DNA of 64,000 nucleotides from Nectonema munidae. Lineage: Eukaryota > Nematomorpha > Nectonematoida > Nectonematidae. The notes below the pieces were generated by a model. That model saw nothing but the letters and a program-made list of their open reading frames with translations, was not told where the DNA came from and did not search any database. The position numbers were made by a program, and so were the translations under genes. The stretch is taken from NCBI GenBank assembly GCA_030549495.1, contig JAUIRK010000167.1, positions 1-64,000 on the forward strand. Reading direction: 5' to 3'. Below, one piece after another: positions 33,459-47,176 of the stretch (within the stretch, counting starts at the first letter, position 1; each line of letters starts with the position of its first letter).

Positions 33459-34290
33459 ATGATACCCTTGAGTAATAATACTGTATTATCGAGAATAAAT
33501 GAAATGTCAAAAAACGTAGAAACCATATTATGTGACAAACTAAGATGTACAGAATTTGTATTACAAGTAGATGAAAATACTATGATTAACAACCAATCAA
33601 TTTTGCTTTCATATGTAAGATTCATTAATGACAATTCAGAATTAACAGAAGAATTTTTATTTGCAAGGTCTTTAACCAGTGATACAAAAGGTTCAACTAT
33701 TTTTAAGTCTGTTGAAAGTTATTTTCTTGAAAAAAACATTCCATTAAAAAATATTTTAGCCTGTCCAACTGATGGCGCACAATCAATGGTCGGGCGATAC
33801 AGAGGATTTTTAGCGCATTTAAAGAGAATTTGCCCAGATATTCTCACAGTTCACTGTGTGATTCATAGACAACACCTAGCTAGTAAACTTATGTCAGCTA
33901 GTCTTTCTGAATCGTTGCAAATTGCAATCAAAGCAATAAATAAAATAAAGACGAGTTCACACAAAGATAGAATTTTTCAAAGTCTCTGCAAAGATAATGA
34001 AGAGAATTTTACCACCCTTTTAATGCATACCGAAATAAGGTGGCTTTCCAAGGGTAATTATCTTCAAAGATTTTTCGATCTTTATGACAGTATTCTGGAT
34101 TTTTTCAAGAAAGAGGACAGTGAAACTTTTGACAAAATAAGCCTAATCCAAAGTGATATTGCATATCTGGCTGATATTTTTGCGAAGTTAAATGATATCA
34201 ATTTAAAACTGCAAGGACCATCATCAAATCTAATAAAAGCTAAAGGAGTTATTGTCGCTTTTATAAACAAAATGGACATGTTTTCTTCGA
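33459..34290 (+). pseudogene. ZBED5-like hAT transposase, truncated both ends
   Basis: The open frame reads IPLSNNTVLSRINEMSKNVE, then FVLQVDENTMINNQSILLSY (first catalytic Asp), ILACPTDGAQSMVGRY (second block), LTVHCVIHRQHLASKLM and LLMHTEIRWLSKGNYLQRF. These are the successive blocks of ZBED5/SCAND3-type hAT proteins, and no stop interrupts them. It lacks the BED finger and about 150 N-terminal residues, and lacks the C-terminal dimerisation part. It ends abruptly in a minisatellite at 34293. Less decayed than the copy at 11640. Confidence 0.85.
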
Positions 34291-34292
34291 GA

Positions 34293-34665
34293 CAACTTTT
34301 CTATACTTCCTATATACATTCGTACATCCATGTTAACTAAATTTCTATACTTAACAGTGAAAGTTTTCCTATGTACACGTGTACATTGAATACGTAGATT
34401 AATACTCTATCTTACACAACTTTTCCTATACTTCCTATGTACATCCATGTTAACTAAATTTCTATACCTTACAATGAAAGTTATCCTATGTACACGTGTA
34501 CATTGAATACGTAAATTATCGTGTACATGAACTAATACACTTTATTACACAACTTTTCTATACTTCCTATATACATTCGTACATCCATGTTAAGTAAATT
34601 TCTATACTTAGCAATGAAAGTTTTCCTATGTACACGTGTACATTGAATACGTAAATTAATCGTGT
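34293..34665 (+). repeat. minisatellite, about 124-133 bp x 3
   Basis: Units start CAACTTTTCTATACTTCCTA at 34293, 34417 and 34550. Each contains the self-complementary TACACGTGTACA followed by TTGAATACGTA. Copies differ by small indels. The block truncates the hAT frame on its left and is followed by AT-rich DNA. Confidence 0.85.
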
Positions 34666-34699
34666 AAAAAAAAAACTAGAAAAAAAATTATGTTTAAAA

Positions 34700-35644
34700 G
34701 TATTGTGGCATAAACTTTATTGGTCAATAAGATTATTTAATGGAAACAAATTACTATTGTTATTTATTCTCGTAAAATTTATTTCTTCAATAATGTTGTT
34801 CGTGATATCAACTTTCTTGTACTTTGCAATAAAAACAGATACTTTTTTCAGAAACTCAAGGACATTTTTATCTTGAAAAAATCGTCATATATAAACTTGA
34901 GTTTCTCAGCATCTTCGTTGGCTTTTATATAGGAATATTTTTGAAAACGTCCCTTTTCAATTTGGCTGATTTCTAAGCTATATTTTTGCTCTTCTTTTTT
35001 AAAAAAAGTCCAAAATGTCCCATAAGTATTAGCAACTGGAATAGCACTACGTAGCCTTAAAAATACTTTATATTAATAAAGCAAATTTTGATTTACCCAT
35101 TGTGCCATCCTTCACAATGATTTTTATTAGTCCGAATTTTTCGATTCTGGACAATAAAGAAGGCTCGAAAAGAAGCAACCCTGTTTTTTCAAAGTATTCA
35201 TAGAAATTTCTCATTGAAAAGAATTGTAAGCGCTTTAATTCTTCTATAAATGTTTTCAAACTTAAACAAAAATGATATATTCTATTTTTCTTGAAAAAAC
35301 AATACTTGATGTAAGGGCAAAAAAGCATTTTGATTGTAAATCTAAAAGTAAGATTATTTTGATATTTTTCTTTAAAACCAAAATGAATAACGTTTTTATA
35401 TATTGATTGAGTAAAATGGAAATAACACCATAGGTATTTAGACTCATGATATACCTAAACATATAATTTATGGTAAAAATAAGACCAAAATTTGAAAAAT
35501 AAGCCATTGAAAAGCTTTATATTTAGTATCCCAAAATCTTCAATGTTTTGAAGACCTCCCTAAAAAAATATAAAAAAAATTAATTTAATTTAATATACTT
35601 GTAAGAATTTTCTGTTTTATCTGGTAGTAAACTGTATAATACAA
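34700..35644 (-). pseudogene. MULE transposase, 3' half (MULE-B)
   Basis: Minus strand, collinear with the first array unit to its right, which supplies the DGTF exon (VFVDGTF near 35720). Here 35430-35375 reads CYFHFTQSIYKNVIHFGF, the family block with His and Gln after the second catalytic Asp. 35270-35070 reads FIEELKRLQFFSMRNFYEYF then EKTG, the region before RTNN in intact copies. The RTNNHCEG motif itself is not recognisable and several frame changes are present. The 34700-35060 part is AT-rich with only weak coding character. Confidence 0.65.
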
Positions 35645-38600
35645 GAATCTGTACATTCAATAGAAGATATGAACCGTAAAAATTTGATAAACATTTTTTG
35701 GACATTTTTTAAATGTACCATCTACAAACACGTCATCAAAGGCGGTGGACATTTGACAATATCTAAAAGCAAAAGATTAAGATAAATTTTCATTTTTTGG
35801 ATAAATATTACCTTAGCCGTAAAAACTAATGGTCTCTTTTGCCCATTAATTAGATCTTAACATTCATTATTTTTAAAAAATTTATATTCTTCAGGAATTT
35901 AAAAATCAATAGATTTTCTCGTTGCCTCTATTTCTTCTAATAAATCGCTTTATACTTTCGGGTTTTGGCAAGCAATCGAACTTTTCATGGTTTAATTCAC
36001 AAATATTGTTTCTTAAAATTAACACAGTTTAAAAAATTAATTCCAATTTAAATATATAAAACCTATGAATTTTAGATGTAGTGGAGGAAATTTTTTCAGA
36101 CGCTTCTTTTTTAATTGCTTTCAGAGTCATTCTCGTGATTGATGATGAAAAATCATGATTATGCGCCTTTTTCTTTTTTATTTCATTAAATCTACCGTCT
36201 GAACCTTTTTTTTATTATAAATTATTGTTCCTAAAAAACCAAAAATTAAGATTTAACAAAGTAAAACATAATATATATTTAACCTTTGCATTTTTTGCTA
36301 TTATGTAAAGTGCAAACATATCCTTTTGTTTCTCCAGCTAAAATTCATATTCATTAAAATCTTAAAATAAATTTCAACAATAAACTTACTGCTTCCACAT
36401 TCATAATAATAATAATAGCCATTAATCAGCTTCATTGTAGTAGTGGTATACGTTTGTGTATGTTATACAAACGCAAAATATTGTTAATATAACGCCCGTA
36501 TTGGTTCTCACTTTGCTTTTATAAATACACCACGTGTCAATTTTATTTGCTTTGAACCATGTTTTTTCAAAATAAGTAAAAAACTCTTCAAGTTGAAAAG
36601 GGGCCATCATTCTTTTCATTTTGTGAAACGCTAATTTGATCTTAAGTAAAATAGTAAATATGCATCACACTTAATTTCTAGCTTCACTTTCTAAGCTCTT
36701 GCAAAATATTGTTAATATTTTTCTTCTATGCATTACACTTAATCCCTAGCTTCACTTGTAGGCATCATGTGTTTCTCATTATATTTTTCCGCAAACGAGT
36801 ATGATGAGTAAAATAGCCCTAATGTCTGTCTCGTTCTAAGAGAAGCATTGGCGGTTCTAGGAGAAGGATTGAATGTGGAGCGGAATTGAACATTTTTCTT
36901 TTTTTTGATCTTGCCGCATTTGATGCATATGGTTTGCTTTCTACGCAAGAAGCATTTTTTTTCCTCATCACTTCACTGCCACATATCGTATAATCACTTC
37001 TCACATCACATTTTCACACTTATTCACTTCGCAACTTACATCACTTATTATTATTCACTCATTTTCTTCACTATCACAGAATGATAAATATTATATTATG
37101 TTGAAATGAATTATGTTTTTGTATATTATATTGTGTTGAAAATATTGTGATAAATATTATATTGTGTTGAAAAGCTACAAAATAATTAGTGTGGAAGGGG
37201 AAAGGCAGACAATTTTTAAGTTGAACATTAATTACTTTTAGAAATAATTATTTAGTAAATAAACCAGGGGCGCACATCCGGGGGGCGAGGGGGGGGGGGC
37301 GAAAATGACCTTCACCTGAATCTGTACATTCAATAGAAGATATGAACCGTAAAAATTTGATAAACATTTTTTGGACATTTTTTAAATGTACCATCTACAA
37401 ACACGTCATCAAAGGCGGTGGACATTTGACAATATCTAAAAGCAAAAGATTAAGATAAATTTTCATTTATTTGGATAAATATTACCTTAGCCGTAAAAAC
37501 TAATGGTCTCTTTTGCCCATTAATTAGATCTTAACATTCATTATTTTTAAAAAATTTGTATTCTTCAAGAATTTAAAAATCAATAGATTTTCTCGTTGCC
37601 TCTATTTCTTCTAATAAATCGCTTTATACTTTCGGGTTTTGGCAAGCAATCGAACTTTTCATGGTTTAATTCACAAATATTGTTTCTTAAAATTAACACA
37701 GTTTAAAAAATTAATTCCAATTTAAATATATAAAACCTATGAATTTTAGATGTAGTGGAGGAAATTTTTTCAGACGCTTCTTTTTTAATTGCTTTCAGAG
37801 TCATTCTCGTGATTGATGATGAAAAATCATGATTATGCGCCTTTTTCTTTTTTATTTCATTAAATCTACCGTCTGAACCTTTTTTTTATTATAAATTATT
37901 GTTCCTAAAAAACCAAAAATTAAGATTTAACAAAGTAAAACATAATATATATTTAACCTTTGCATTTTTTGGTATTATGTAAAGTGCAAACATATCCTTT
38001 TGTTTCTCCAGCTAAAATTCATATTCATTAAAATCTTAAAATAAATTTCAACAATAAATTTACTGCTTCCACATTCATAATAATAATAATAGCCATTAAT
38101 CAGCTTCATTGTAGTAGTGGTATAAGTTTGTGTATGTTATACAAACGCAAAATATTGTTAATATAACGCCCGTATTGGTTCTCACTTTGCTTTTATAAAT
38201 ACACCACGTGTCAATTTTATTTGCTTTGAACAATGTTTTTTCAAAATAAGTAAAAAACTCTTCAAGTTGAAAAGAGGCCATCATTCTTTTCATTTTGTGA
38301 AACGCTAATTTGATCTTAAGTAAAATAGTAAATATGCATCACACTTAATTTCTAGCTTCACTTTCTAAGCTCTTGCAAAATATTGTTAATATTTTTCTTC
38401 TATGCATTACACTTAATCCCTAGCTTCACTTGTAGGCATCATGTGTTTCTCATTATATTTTTCTGCAAACGAGTATGATGAGTAAATAGCCCTAATGTCT
38501 GTCTCGTTCTAAGAGAAGCATTGGCGGTTCTAGGAGAAGGATTGAATGTGGAGCGGAATTGAACATTTTTCTTTTTTTTGATCTTGCCGCATTTGATGCA

Positions 38601-41600
38601 TATGGTTTGCTTTCTACGCAAGAAGCATTTTTTTTCCTCATCACTTCACTGCCACATATCGTATAATCACTTCTCACATCACATTTTCACACTTATTCGC
38701 AACTTACATCACTTATTATTATTCACTCATTTTCTTCACTATCACAGAATGATAAATATTATATTATGTTGAAATGAATTATGTTTTTGTATATTATATT
38801 GTGTTGAAAATATTGTGATAAATATTATATTGTGTTGAAAAGCTACAAAATAATTAGTGTGGAAGGGGAAAGGCAGACAATTTTTAAGTTGAACATTAAT
38901 TACTTTTAGATATAATTATTTAGTAAATAAACCAGGGGCGCACATCCGGGGGGCGAGGGGGGGGGGCGAAAATGACCTTCACCTGAATCTGTACATTCAA
39001 TAGAAGATATGAACCGTAAAAATTTGATAAACATTTTTTGGACATTTTTTAAATGTACCATCTACAAACACGTCATCAAAGGCGGTGGACATTTGACAAT
39101 ATCTAAAAGCAAAAGATTAAGATAAATTTTCATTTATTTGGATAAATATTACCTTAGCCGTAAAAACTAATGGTCTCTTTTGCCCATTAATTAGATCTTA
39201 AACATTCATTATTTTTAAAAAATTTGTATTCTTCAGGAATTTAAAAATCAATAGATTTTCTCGTTGCCTCTATTTCTTCTAATAAATCGCTTTATACTTT
39301 CGGGTTTTGGCAAGCAATCGAACTTTTCATGGTTTAATTCACAAATATTGTTTCTTAAAATTAACACAGTTTAAAAAATTAATTCCAATTTAAATATATA
39401 AAACCTATGAATTTTAGATGTAGTGGAGGAAATTTTTTCAGACGCTTCTTTTTTAATTGCTTTCAGAGTCATTCTCGTGATTGATGATGAAAAATCATGA
39501 TTATGCGCCTTTTTCTTTTTTATTTCATTAAATCTACCGTCTGAACCTTTTTTTTATTATAAATTATTGTTCCTAAAAAACCAAAAATTAAGATTTAACA
39601 AAGTAAAACATAATATATATTTAACCTTTGCATTTTTTGCTATTATGTAAAGTGCAAACATATCCTTTTGTTTCTCCAGCTAAAATTCATATTCATTAAA
39701 ATCTTAAAATAAATTTCAACAATAAACTTACTGCTTCCACATTCATAATAATAATAATAGCCATTAATCAGCTTCATTGTAGTAGTGGTATACGTTTGTG
39801 TATGTTATACAAACGCAAAATATTGTTAATATAACGCCCGTATTGGTTCTCACTTTGCTTTTATAAATACACCACGTGTCAATTTTATTTGCTTTGAACC
39901 ATGTTTTTTCAAAATAAGTAAAAAACTCTTCAAGTTGAAAAGGGGCCATCATTCTTTTCATTTTGTGAAACGCTAATTTGATCTTAAGTAAAATAGTAAA
40001 TATGCATCACACTTAATTTCTAGCTTCACTTTCTAAGCTCTTGCAAAATATTGTTAATATTTTTCTTCTATGCATTACACTTAATCCCTAGCTTCACTTG
40101 TAGGCATCATGTGTTTCTCATTATATTTTTCTGCAAACGAGTATGATGAGTAAATAGCCCTAATGTCTGTCTCGTTCTAAGAGAAGCATTGGCGGTTCTA
40201 GGAGAAGGATTGAATGTGGAGCGGAATTGAACATTTTTTTTTTTTTTGATCTTGCCGCATTTGATGCATATGGTTTGCTTTCTACGCAAGAAGCATTTTT
40301 TTTCCTCATCACTTCACTGCCACATATCGTATAATCACTTCTCACATCACATTTTCACACTTATTCACTTCGCAACTTACATCACTTATTATTATTCACT
40401 CATTTTCTTAACTATCACAGAATGATAAATATTATATTATGTTGAAATGAATTATGTTTTTGTATATTATATTGTGTTGAAAATATTGTGATAAATATTA
40501 TATTGTGTTGAAAAGCTACAAAATAATTAGTGTGGAAGGGGAAAGGCAGACAATTTTTAAGTTGAACATTAATTACTTTTAGAAATAATTATTTAGTAAA
40601 TAAACCAGGGGCGCACATCCGGGGGGCGAGGGGGGGGGGGCGAAAATGACCTTCACCTGAATCTGTACATTCAATAGAAGATATGAACCGTAAAAATTTG
40701 ATAAACATTTTTTGGACATTTTTTAAATGTACCATCTACAAACACGTCATCAAAGGCGGTGGACATTTGACAATATCTAAAAGCAAAAGATTAAGATAAA
40801 TTTTCATTTATTTGGATAAATATTACCTTAGCCGTAAAAACTAATGGTCTCTTTTGCCCATTAATTAGATCTTAACATTCATTATTTTTAAAAAATTTGT
40901 ATTCTTCAAGAATTTAAAAATCAATAGATTTTCTCGTTGCCTCTATTTCTTCTAATAAATCGCTTTATACTTTCGGGTTTTGGCAAGCAATCGAACTTTT
41001 CATGGTTTAATTCACAAATATTGTTTCTTAAAATTAACACAGTTTAAAAAATTAATTCCAATTTAAATATATAAAACCTATGAATTTTAGATGTAGTGGA
41101 GGAAATTTTTTCAGACGCTTCTTTTTTAATTGCTTTCAGAGTCATTCTCGTGATTGATGATGAAAAATCATGATTATGCGCCTTTTTCTTTTTTATTTCA
41201 TTAAATCTACCGTCTGAACCTTTTTTTTATTATAAATTATTGTTCCTAAAAAACCAAAAATTAAGATTTAACAAAGTAAAACATAATATATATTTAACCT
41301 TTGCATTTTTTGGTATTATGTAAAGTGCAAACATATCCTTTTGTTTCTCCAGCTAAAATTCATATTCATTAAAATCTTAAAATAAATTTCAACAATAAAT
41401 TTACTGCTTCCACATTCATAATAATAATAATAGCCATTAATCAGCTTCATTGTAGTAGTGGTATAAGTTTGTGTATGTTATACAAACGCAAAATATTGTT
41501 AATATAACGCCCGTATTGGTTCTCACTTTGCTTTTATAAATACACCACGTGTCAATTTTATTTGCTTTGAACAATGTTTTTTCAAAATAAGTAAAAAACT

Positions 41601-44600
41601 CTTCAAGTTGAAAAGAGGCCATCATTCTTTTCATTTTGTGAAACGCTAATTTGATCTTAAGTAAAATAGTAAATATGCATCACACTTAATTTCTAGCTTC
41701 ACTTTCTAAGCTCTTGCAAAATATTGTTAATATTTTTCTTCTATGCATTACACTTAATCCCTAGCTTCACTTGTAGGCATCATGTGTTTCTCATTATATT
41801 TTTCTGCAAACGAGTATGATGAGTAAATAGCCCTAATGTCTGTCTCGTTCTAAGAGAAGCATTGGCGGTTCTAGGAAAAGGATTGAATGTGGAGCGGAAT
41901 TGAACATTTTTCTTTTTTTTGATCTTGCCGCATTTGATGCATATGGTTTGCTTTCTACGCAAGAAGCATTTTTTTTCCTCATCACTTCACTGCCACATAT
42001 CGTATAATCACTTCTCACATCACATTTTCACACTTATTCACTTCGCAACTTACATCACTTATTATTATTCACTCATTTTCTTCACTATCACAGAATGATA
42101 AATATTATATTATGTTGAAATGAATTATGTTTTTGTATATTATATTGTGTTGAAAATATTGTGATAAATATTATATTGTGTTGAAAAGCTACAAAATAAT
42201 TAGTGTGGAAGGGGAAAGGCAGACAATTTTTAAGTTGAACATTAATTACTTTTAGATATAATTATTTAGTAAATAAACCAGGGGCGCACATCCGGGGGGC
42301 GGGGGGGGGGGGGGGGGGGCGAAAATGACCTTCACCTGAATCTGTACATTCAATAGAAGATATGAACCGTAAAAATTTGATAAACATTTTTTGGACATTT
42401 TTTAAATGTACCATCTACAAACACGTCATCAAAGGCGGTGGACATTTGACAATATCTAAAAGCAAAAGATTAAGATAAATTTTCATTTATTTGGATAAAT
42501 ATTACCTTAGCCGTAAAAACTAATGGTCTCTTTTGCCCATTAATTAGATCTTAAACATTCATTATTTTTAAAAAATTTGTATTCTTCAGGAATTTAAAAA
42601 TCAATAGATTTTCTCGTTGCCTCTATTTCTTCTAATAAATCGCTTTATACTTTCGGGTTTTGGCAAGCAATCGAACTTTTCATGGTTTAATTCACAAATA
42701 TTGTTTCTTAAAATTAACACAGTTTAAAAAATTAATTCCAATTTAAATATATAAAACCTATGAATTTTAGATGTAGTGGAGGAAATTTTTTCAGACGCTT
42801 CTTTTTTAATTGCTTTCAGAGTCATTCTCGTGATTGATGATGAAAAATCATGATTATGCGCCTTTTTCTTTTTTATTTCATTAAATCTACCGTCTGAACC
42901 TTTTTTTTATTATAAATTATTGTTCCTAAAAAACCAAAAATTAAGATTTAACAAAGTAAAACATAATATATATTTAACCTTTGCATTTTTTGCTATTATG
43001 TAAAGTGCAAACATATCCTTTTGTTTCTCCAGCTAAAATTCATATTCATTAAAATCTTAAAATAAATTTCAACAATAAACTTACTGCTTCCACATTCATA
43101 ATAATAATAATAGCCATTAATCAGCTTCATTGTAGTAGTGGTATACGTTTGTGTATGTTATACAAACGCAAAATATTGTTAATATAACGCCCGTATTGGT
43201 TCTCACTTTGCTTTTATAAATACACCACGTGTCAATTTTATTTGCTTTGAACCATGTTTTTTCAAAATAAGTAAAAAACTCTTCAAGTTGAAAAGGGGCC
43301 ATCATTCTTTTCATTTTGTGAAACGCTAATTTGATCTTAAGTAAAATAGTAAATATGCATCACACTTAATTTCTAGCTTCACTTTCTAAGCTCTTGCAAA
43401 ATATTGTTAATATTTTTCTTCTATGCATTACACTTAATCCCTAGCTTCACTTGTAGGCATCATGTGTTTCTCATTATATTTTTCCGCAAACGAGTATGAT
43501 GAGTAAAATAGCCCTAATGTCTGTCTCGTTCTAAGAGAAGCATTGGCGGTTCTAGGAGAAGGATTGAATGTGGAGCGGAATTGAACATTTTTCTTTTTTT
43601 TGATCTTGCCGCATTTGATGCATATGGTTTGCTTTCTACGCAAGAAGCATTTTTTTTCCTCATCACTTCACTGCCACATATCGTATAATCACTTCTCACA
43701 TCACATTTTCACACTTATTCACTTCGCAACTTACATCACTTATTATTATTCACTCATTTTCTTCACTATCACAGAATGATAAATATTATATTATGTTGAA
43801 ATGAATTATGTTTTTGTATATTATATTGTGTTGAAAATATTGTGATAAATATTATATTGTGTTGAAAAGCTACAAAATAATTAGTGTGGAAGGGGAAAGG
43901 CAGACAATTTTTAAGTTGAACATTAATTACTTTTAGAAATAATTATTTAGTAAATAAACCAGGGGCGCACATCGGGGGGGGCGGGGGGGGGCGAAAATGA
44001 CCTTCACCTGAATCTGTACATTCAATAGAAGATATGAACCGTAAAAATTTGATAAACATTTTTTGGACATTTTTTAAATGTACCATCTACAAACACGTCA
44101 TCAAAGGCGGTGGACATTTGACAATATCTAAAAGCAAAAGATTAAGATAAATTTTCATTTATTTGGATAAATATTACCTTAGCCGTAAAAACTAATGGTC
44201 TCTTTTGCCCATTAATTAGATCTTAACATTCATTATTTTTAAAAAATTTGTATTCTTCAAGAATTTAAAAATCAATAGATTTTCTCGTTGCCTCTATTTC
44301 TTCTAATAAATCGCTTTATACTTTCGGGTTTTGGCAAGCAATCGAACTTTTCATGGTTTAATTCACAAATATTGTTTCTTAAAATTAACACAGTTTAAAA
44401 AATTAATTCCAATTTAAATATATAAAACCTATGAATTTTAGATGTAGTGGAGGAAATTTTTTCAGACGCTTCTTTTTTAATTGCTTTCAGAGTCATTCTC
44501 GTGATTGATGATGAAAAATCATGATTATGCGCCTTTTTCTTTTTTATTTCATTAAATCTACCGTCTGAACCTTTTTTTTATTATAAATTATTGTTCCTAA

Positions 44601-45677
44601 AAAACCAAAAATTAAGATTTAACAAAGTAAAACATAATATATATTTAACCTTTGCATTTTTTGCTATTATGTAAAGTGCAAACATATCCTTTTGTTTCTC
44701 CAGCTAAAATTCATATTCATTAAAATCTTAAAATAAATTTCAACAATAAACTTACTGCTTCCACATTCATAATAATAATAATAGCCATTAATCAGCTTCA
44801 TTGTAGTAGTGGTATAAGTTTGTGTATGTTATACAAACGCAAAATATTGTTAATATAACGCCCGTATTGGTTCTCACTTTGCTTTTATAAATACACCACG
44901 TGTCAATTTTATTTGCTTTGAACCATGTTTTTTCAAAATAAGTAAAAAACTCTTCAAGTTGAAAAGGGGCCATCATTCTTTTCATTTTGTGAAACGCTAA
45001 TTTGATCTTAAGTAAAATAGTAAATATGCATCACACTTAATTTCTAGCTTCACTTTCTAAGCTCTTGCAAAATATTGTTAATATTTTTCTTCTATGCATT
45101 ACACTTAATCCCTAGCTTCACTTGTAGGCATCATGTGTTTCTCATTATATTTTTCTGCAAACGAGTATGATGAGTAAATAGCCCTAATGTCTGTCTCGTT
45201 CTAAGAGAAGCATTGGCGGTTCTAGGAGAAGGATTGAATGTGGAGCGGAATTGAACATTTTTCTTTTTTTTGATCTTGCCGCATTTGATGCATATGGTTT
45301 GCTTTCTACGCAAGAAGCATTTTTTTTTCCTCATCACTTCACTGCCACATATCGTATAATCACTTCTCACATCACATTTTCACACTTATTCACTTCGCAA
45401 CTTACATCACTTATTATTATTCACTCATTTTCTTAACTATCACAGAATGATAAATATTATATTATGTTGAAATGAATTATGTTTTTGTATATTATATTGT
45501 GTTGAAAATATTGTGATAAATATTATATTGTGTTGAAAAGCTACAAAATAATTAGTGTGGAAGGGGAAAGGCAGACAATTTTTAAGTTGAACATTAATTA
45601 CTTTTAGAAATAATTATTTAGTAAATAAACCAGGGGCGCACATCCGGGGGGCGGGGGGGGGGGGCGAAAATGACCTT
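35645..45677 (-). repeat. six-unit 1.67-kb tandem array of MULE segments with a hAT tip
   Basis: Units, each starting at GAATCTGTACATTCAATAG: 35645-37317, 37318-38984, 38985-40658, 40659-42337, 42338-44009, 44010-45677. They differ by few substitutions and small indels. On the minus strand each unit holds a MULE C-terminal piece (FQLEEFFTYFEKTWFKANK, CIYKSKVRTN; 36619-36422 in unit 1), then HNHDFSSSITRMTLKAIKKE (FLYWCH-like end), then a decayed N-terminal helix block, then the DGTF exon (VFVDGTFKKCPKNVYQIFTV). The middle of the transposase is absent. Units 1-5 end with CAGGGGCGCACATCC, a variable G run and CGAAAATGACCTTCACCT. That is the left tip of the hAT that is complete only after unit 6. 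No unit encodes a full transposase. Confidence 0.95.
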
Positions 45678-45704
45678 CCCCCCCCCCCCCCCCCCCCCCC
45701 CCCC
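45678..45704 (+). repeat. C27 homopolymer
   Basis: A run of 27 C, directly after the tip segment CGAAAATGACCTT, replaces the CACCT seen at the same place in units 1-5. Together with the G-rich tip 20 bp to its left it forms an inverted G/C pair. It could be a true unstable tract or a local assembly error. Confidence 0.85.
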
Positions 45705-46116
45705 AAATTTTCTATAAGTAAGAGTTGCTGCTTGTTCATAAAACATGTATGCAGACTTTCGAATCAATCAAACATCATGCCAAACTGCTCTGAAATTCCT
45801 ATCGAACATATTTTACAGACGATGCGTGAGAGCTATATAATAATAATCCATTGCTTCAATATGCACGCAATAAGTAAGCAATGTTTATCACAGTTCTCGT
45901 AGTATTTTTGAGGAAACAAATGTTGATGATCCACTAAATTTTCTCATCTTTTGTCACAGTGATGATTCTATTTCTCTTTCTCTCTCCTCTGTTTTTCTCT
46001 TCCGCTTTCTCTGCTAAAACTCAACCATTCACTCAATCATTCACTCAAGCTCTCTTCTCTCATTCAAGCCCTCTTCTCTTGTTAAGCTCTCCTATCTCAT
46101 TCAGCTCTCTTCTCTC

Positions 46117-46313
46117 CAGTGACGTAGCTAGGCTGGGCATGAGGGGCCGTGCCCACACTCCTATGTACCGCATGGTGCCCCCATGCATCTTATGCGATAT
46201 CAGTTTTCGAAAATTTCTCCAATGAAAGTATCAAGAAAGTATAAATAATGTTGCGCAAGTTTTTTGTTTTTAAATTGTGCCCCTTCTATCAACTTTTTTT
46301 GGCTACACCACTG
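46117..46313. mobile_element. hAT-type MITE, 197 bp
   Basis: The left end is CAGTGACGTAGCTAGG. The right end, reverse complemented, is CAGTGGTGTAGCCA. The flanks are CTTCTCTC (46109-46116) and CTTCTGTC (46314-46321), an 8-bp duplication with one mismatch. No coding capacity. Nested in the hAT at 45631. Confidence 0.85.
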
Positions 46314-46808
46314 CTTCTGTCTAATTTGCATTTAGAGTTAAATTAAAATAGTTTTCAATTGTTACAATTTTATAACAATGAATATTGTTAGACTCGCGCT
46401 TAGAATTTTTTTCAACAAAAGTCACTTAATCTTTATCACTACGTTTGCTACATTTTGTAACATTTGAAAACTTTAATTTTTTCAAGTCAAGAAATTTTTT
46501 TAAATAGTTATTTGGGTATGAATATTTTGATTATCTATTCACTTTAAAAGCACTCTATTTGCTTAATATTTGAGCAGCTATATTTTTTATAATGTTCGAT
46601 TGTTAAATTTTATAAGTAACACTACATAATCAAATCACTTTTTTTAAGAAAATTTGTTGATTATTATAATAAAAATATAATATCTAAACAAAATGTTTCA
46701 GTTGTTAAAAATGTACTTGATCTATTTATGACAGCTGTCAGAATTTTATTTGTAGACAGAAATATTCAAAAAAACGCAATAATTTTCTTTTCTCGTATAC
46801 TTTGATTT

Positions 46809-47176
46809 ATGTTAGTCTCGGACATTTCGCCCCATTATTTTCATAAGACACTTCGTCCCATGGACAATTCGCCCCATTATTTTCATAAGACAGTTTGTCC
46901 TATGGACAATTCGCCCCATTATTTTTATAAGACATTTTGTTTCATTGACAATTCGCCCTGTTATTTTCATAGGACATTTTGTCTCATGGACAATTCTAAA
47001 AAATTAAGAGATAAAATGATTAATTTGAAATAATTTAATAGGGATAAAATAAACAAGAATATAACATTTTTTAATAATTTTACACATAATAAGCAAAGAT
47101 GGATGAAACAAATAGCCTGTGAGAAAAATTGTCCAGGGGGCAAATTGTCTATGGGGCAAAATGTCTGTCGACCGTT
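46809..47176. mobile_element. MITE-like element with internal 45-bp repeats
   Basis: The left part has four to five tandem copies of a 45-bp unit built from GACAATTCGCCCCATTATTT and CATAAGACATTTTGTC. The right end carries the inverted motif GGGGCAAAATGTCTGTCGAC, preceded by CAAATTGTCTATGGGGC. The internal 100 bp is AT-rich. The repeat is open in one forward frame but its translation is just a repeat, so I do not call it coding. Confidence 0.6.

Noticed and set aside
36819-45370. Two short frames repeated in each array unit (MRRKQTICIKCGKIKKKK, MRSDYTICGSEVMRKKNA)
   Set aside because: They overlap each other in different frames, lie opposite the segment that is conserved on the other strand, and match no domain. 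Their repetition only reflects the array.
46809-47033. Forward frame with repeated DNSPHYFHKT peptides
   Set aside because: It is the translation of the 45-bp tandem repeat in a MITE. Periodicity is at DNA level and the repeats drift.
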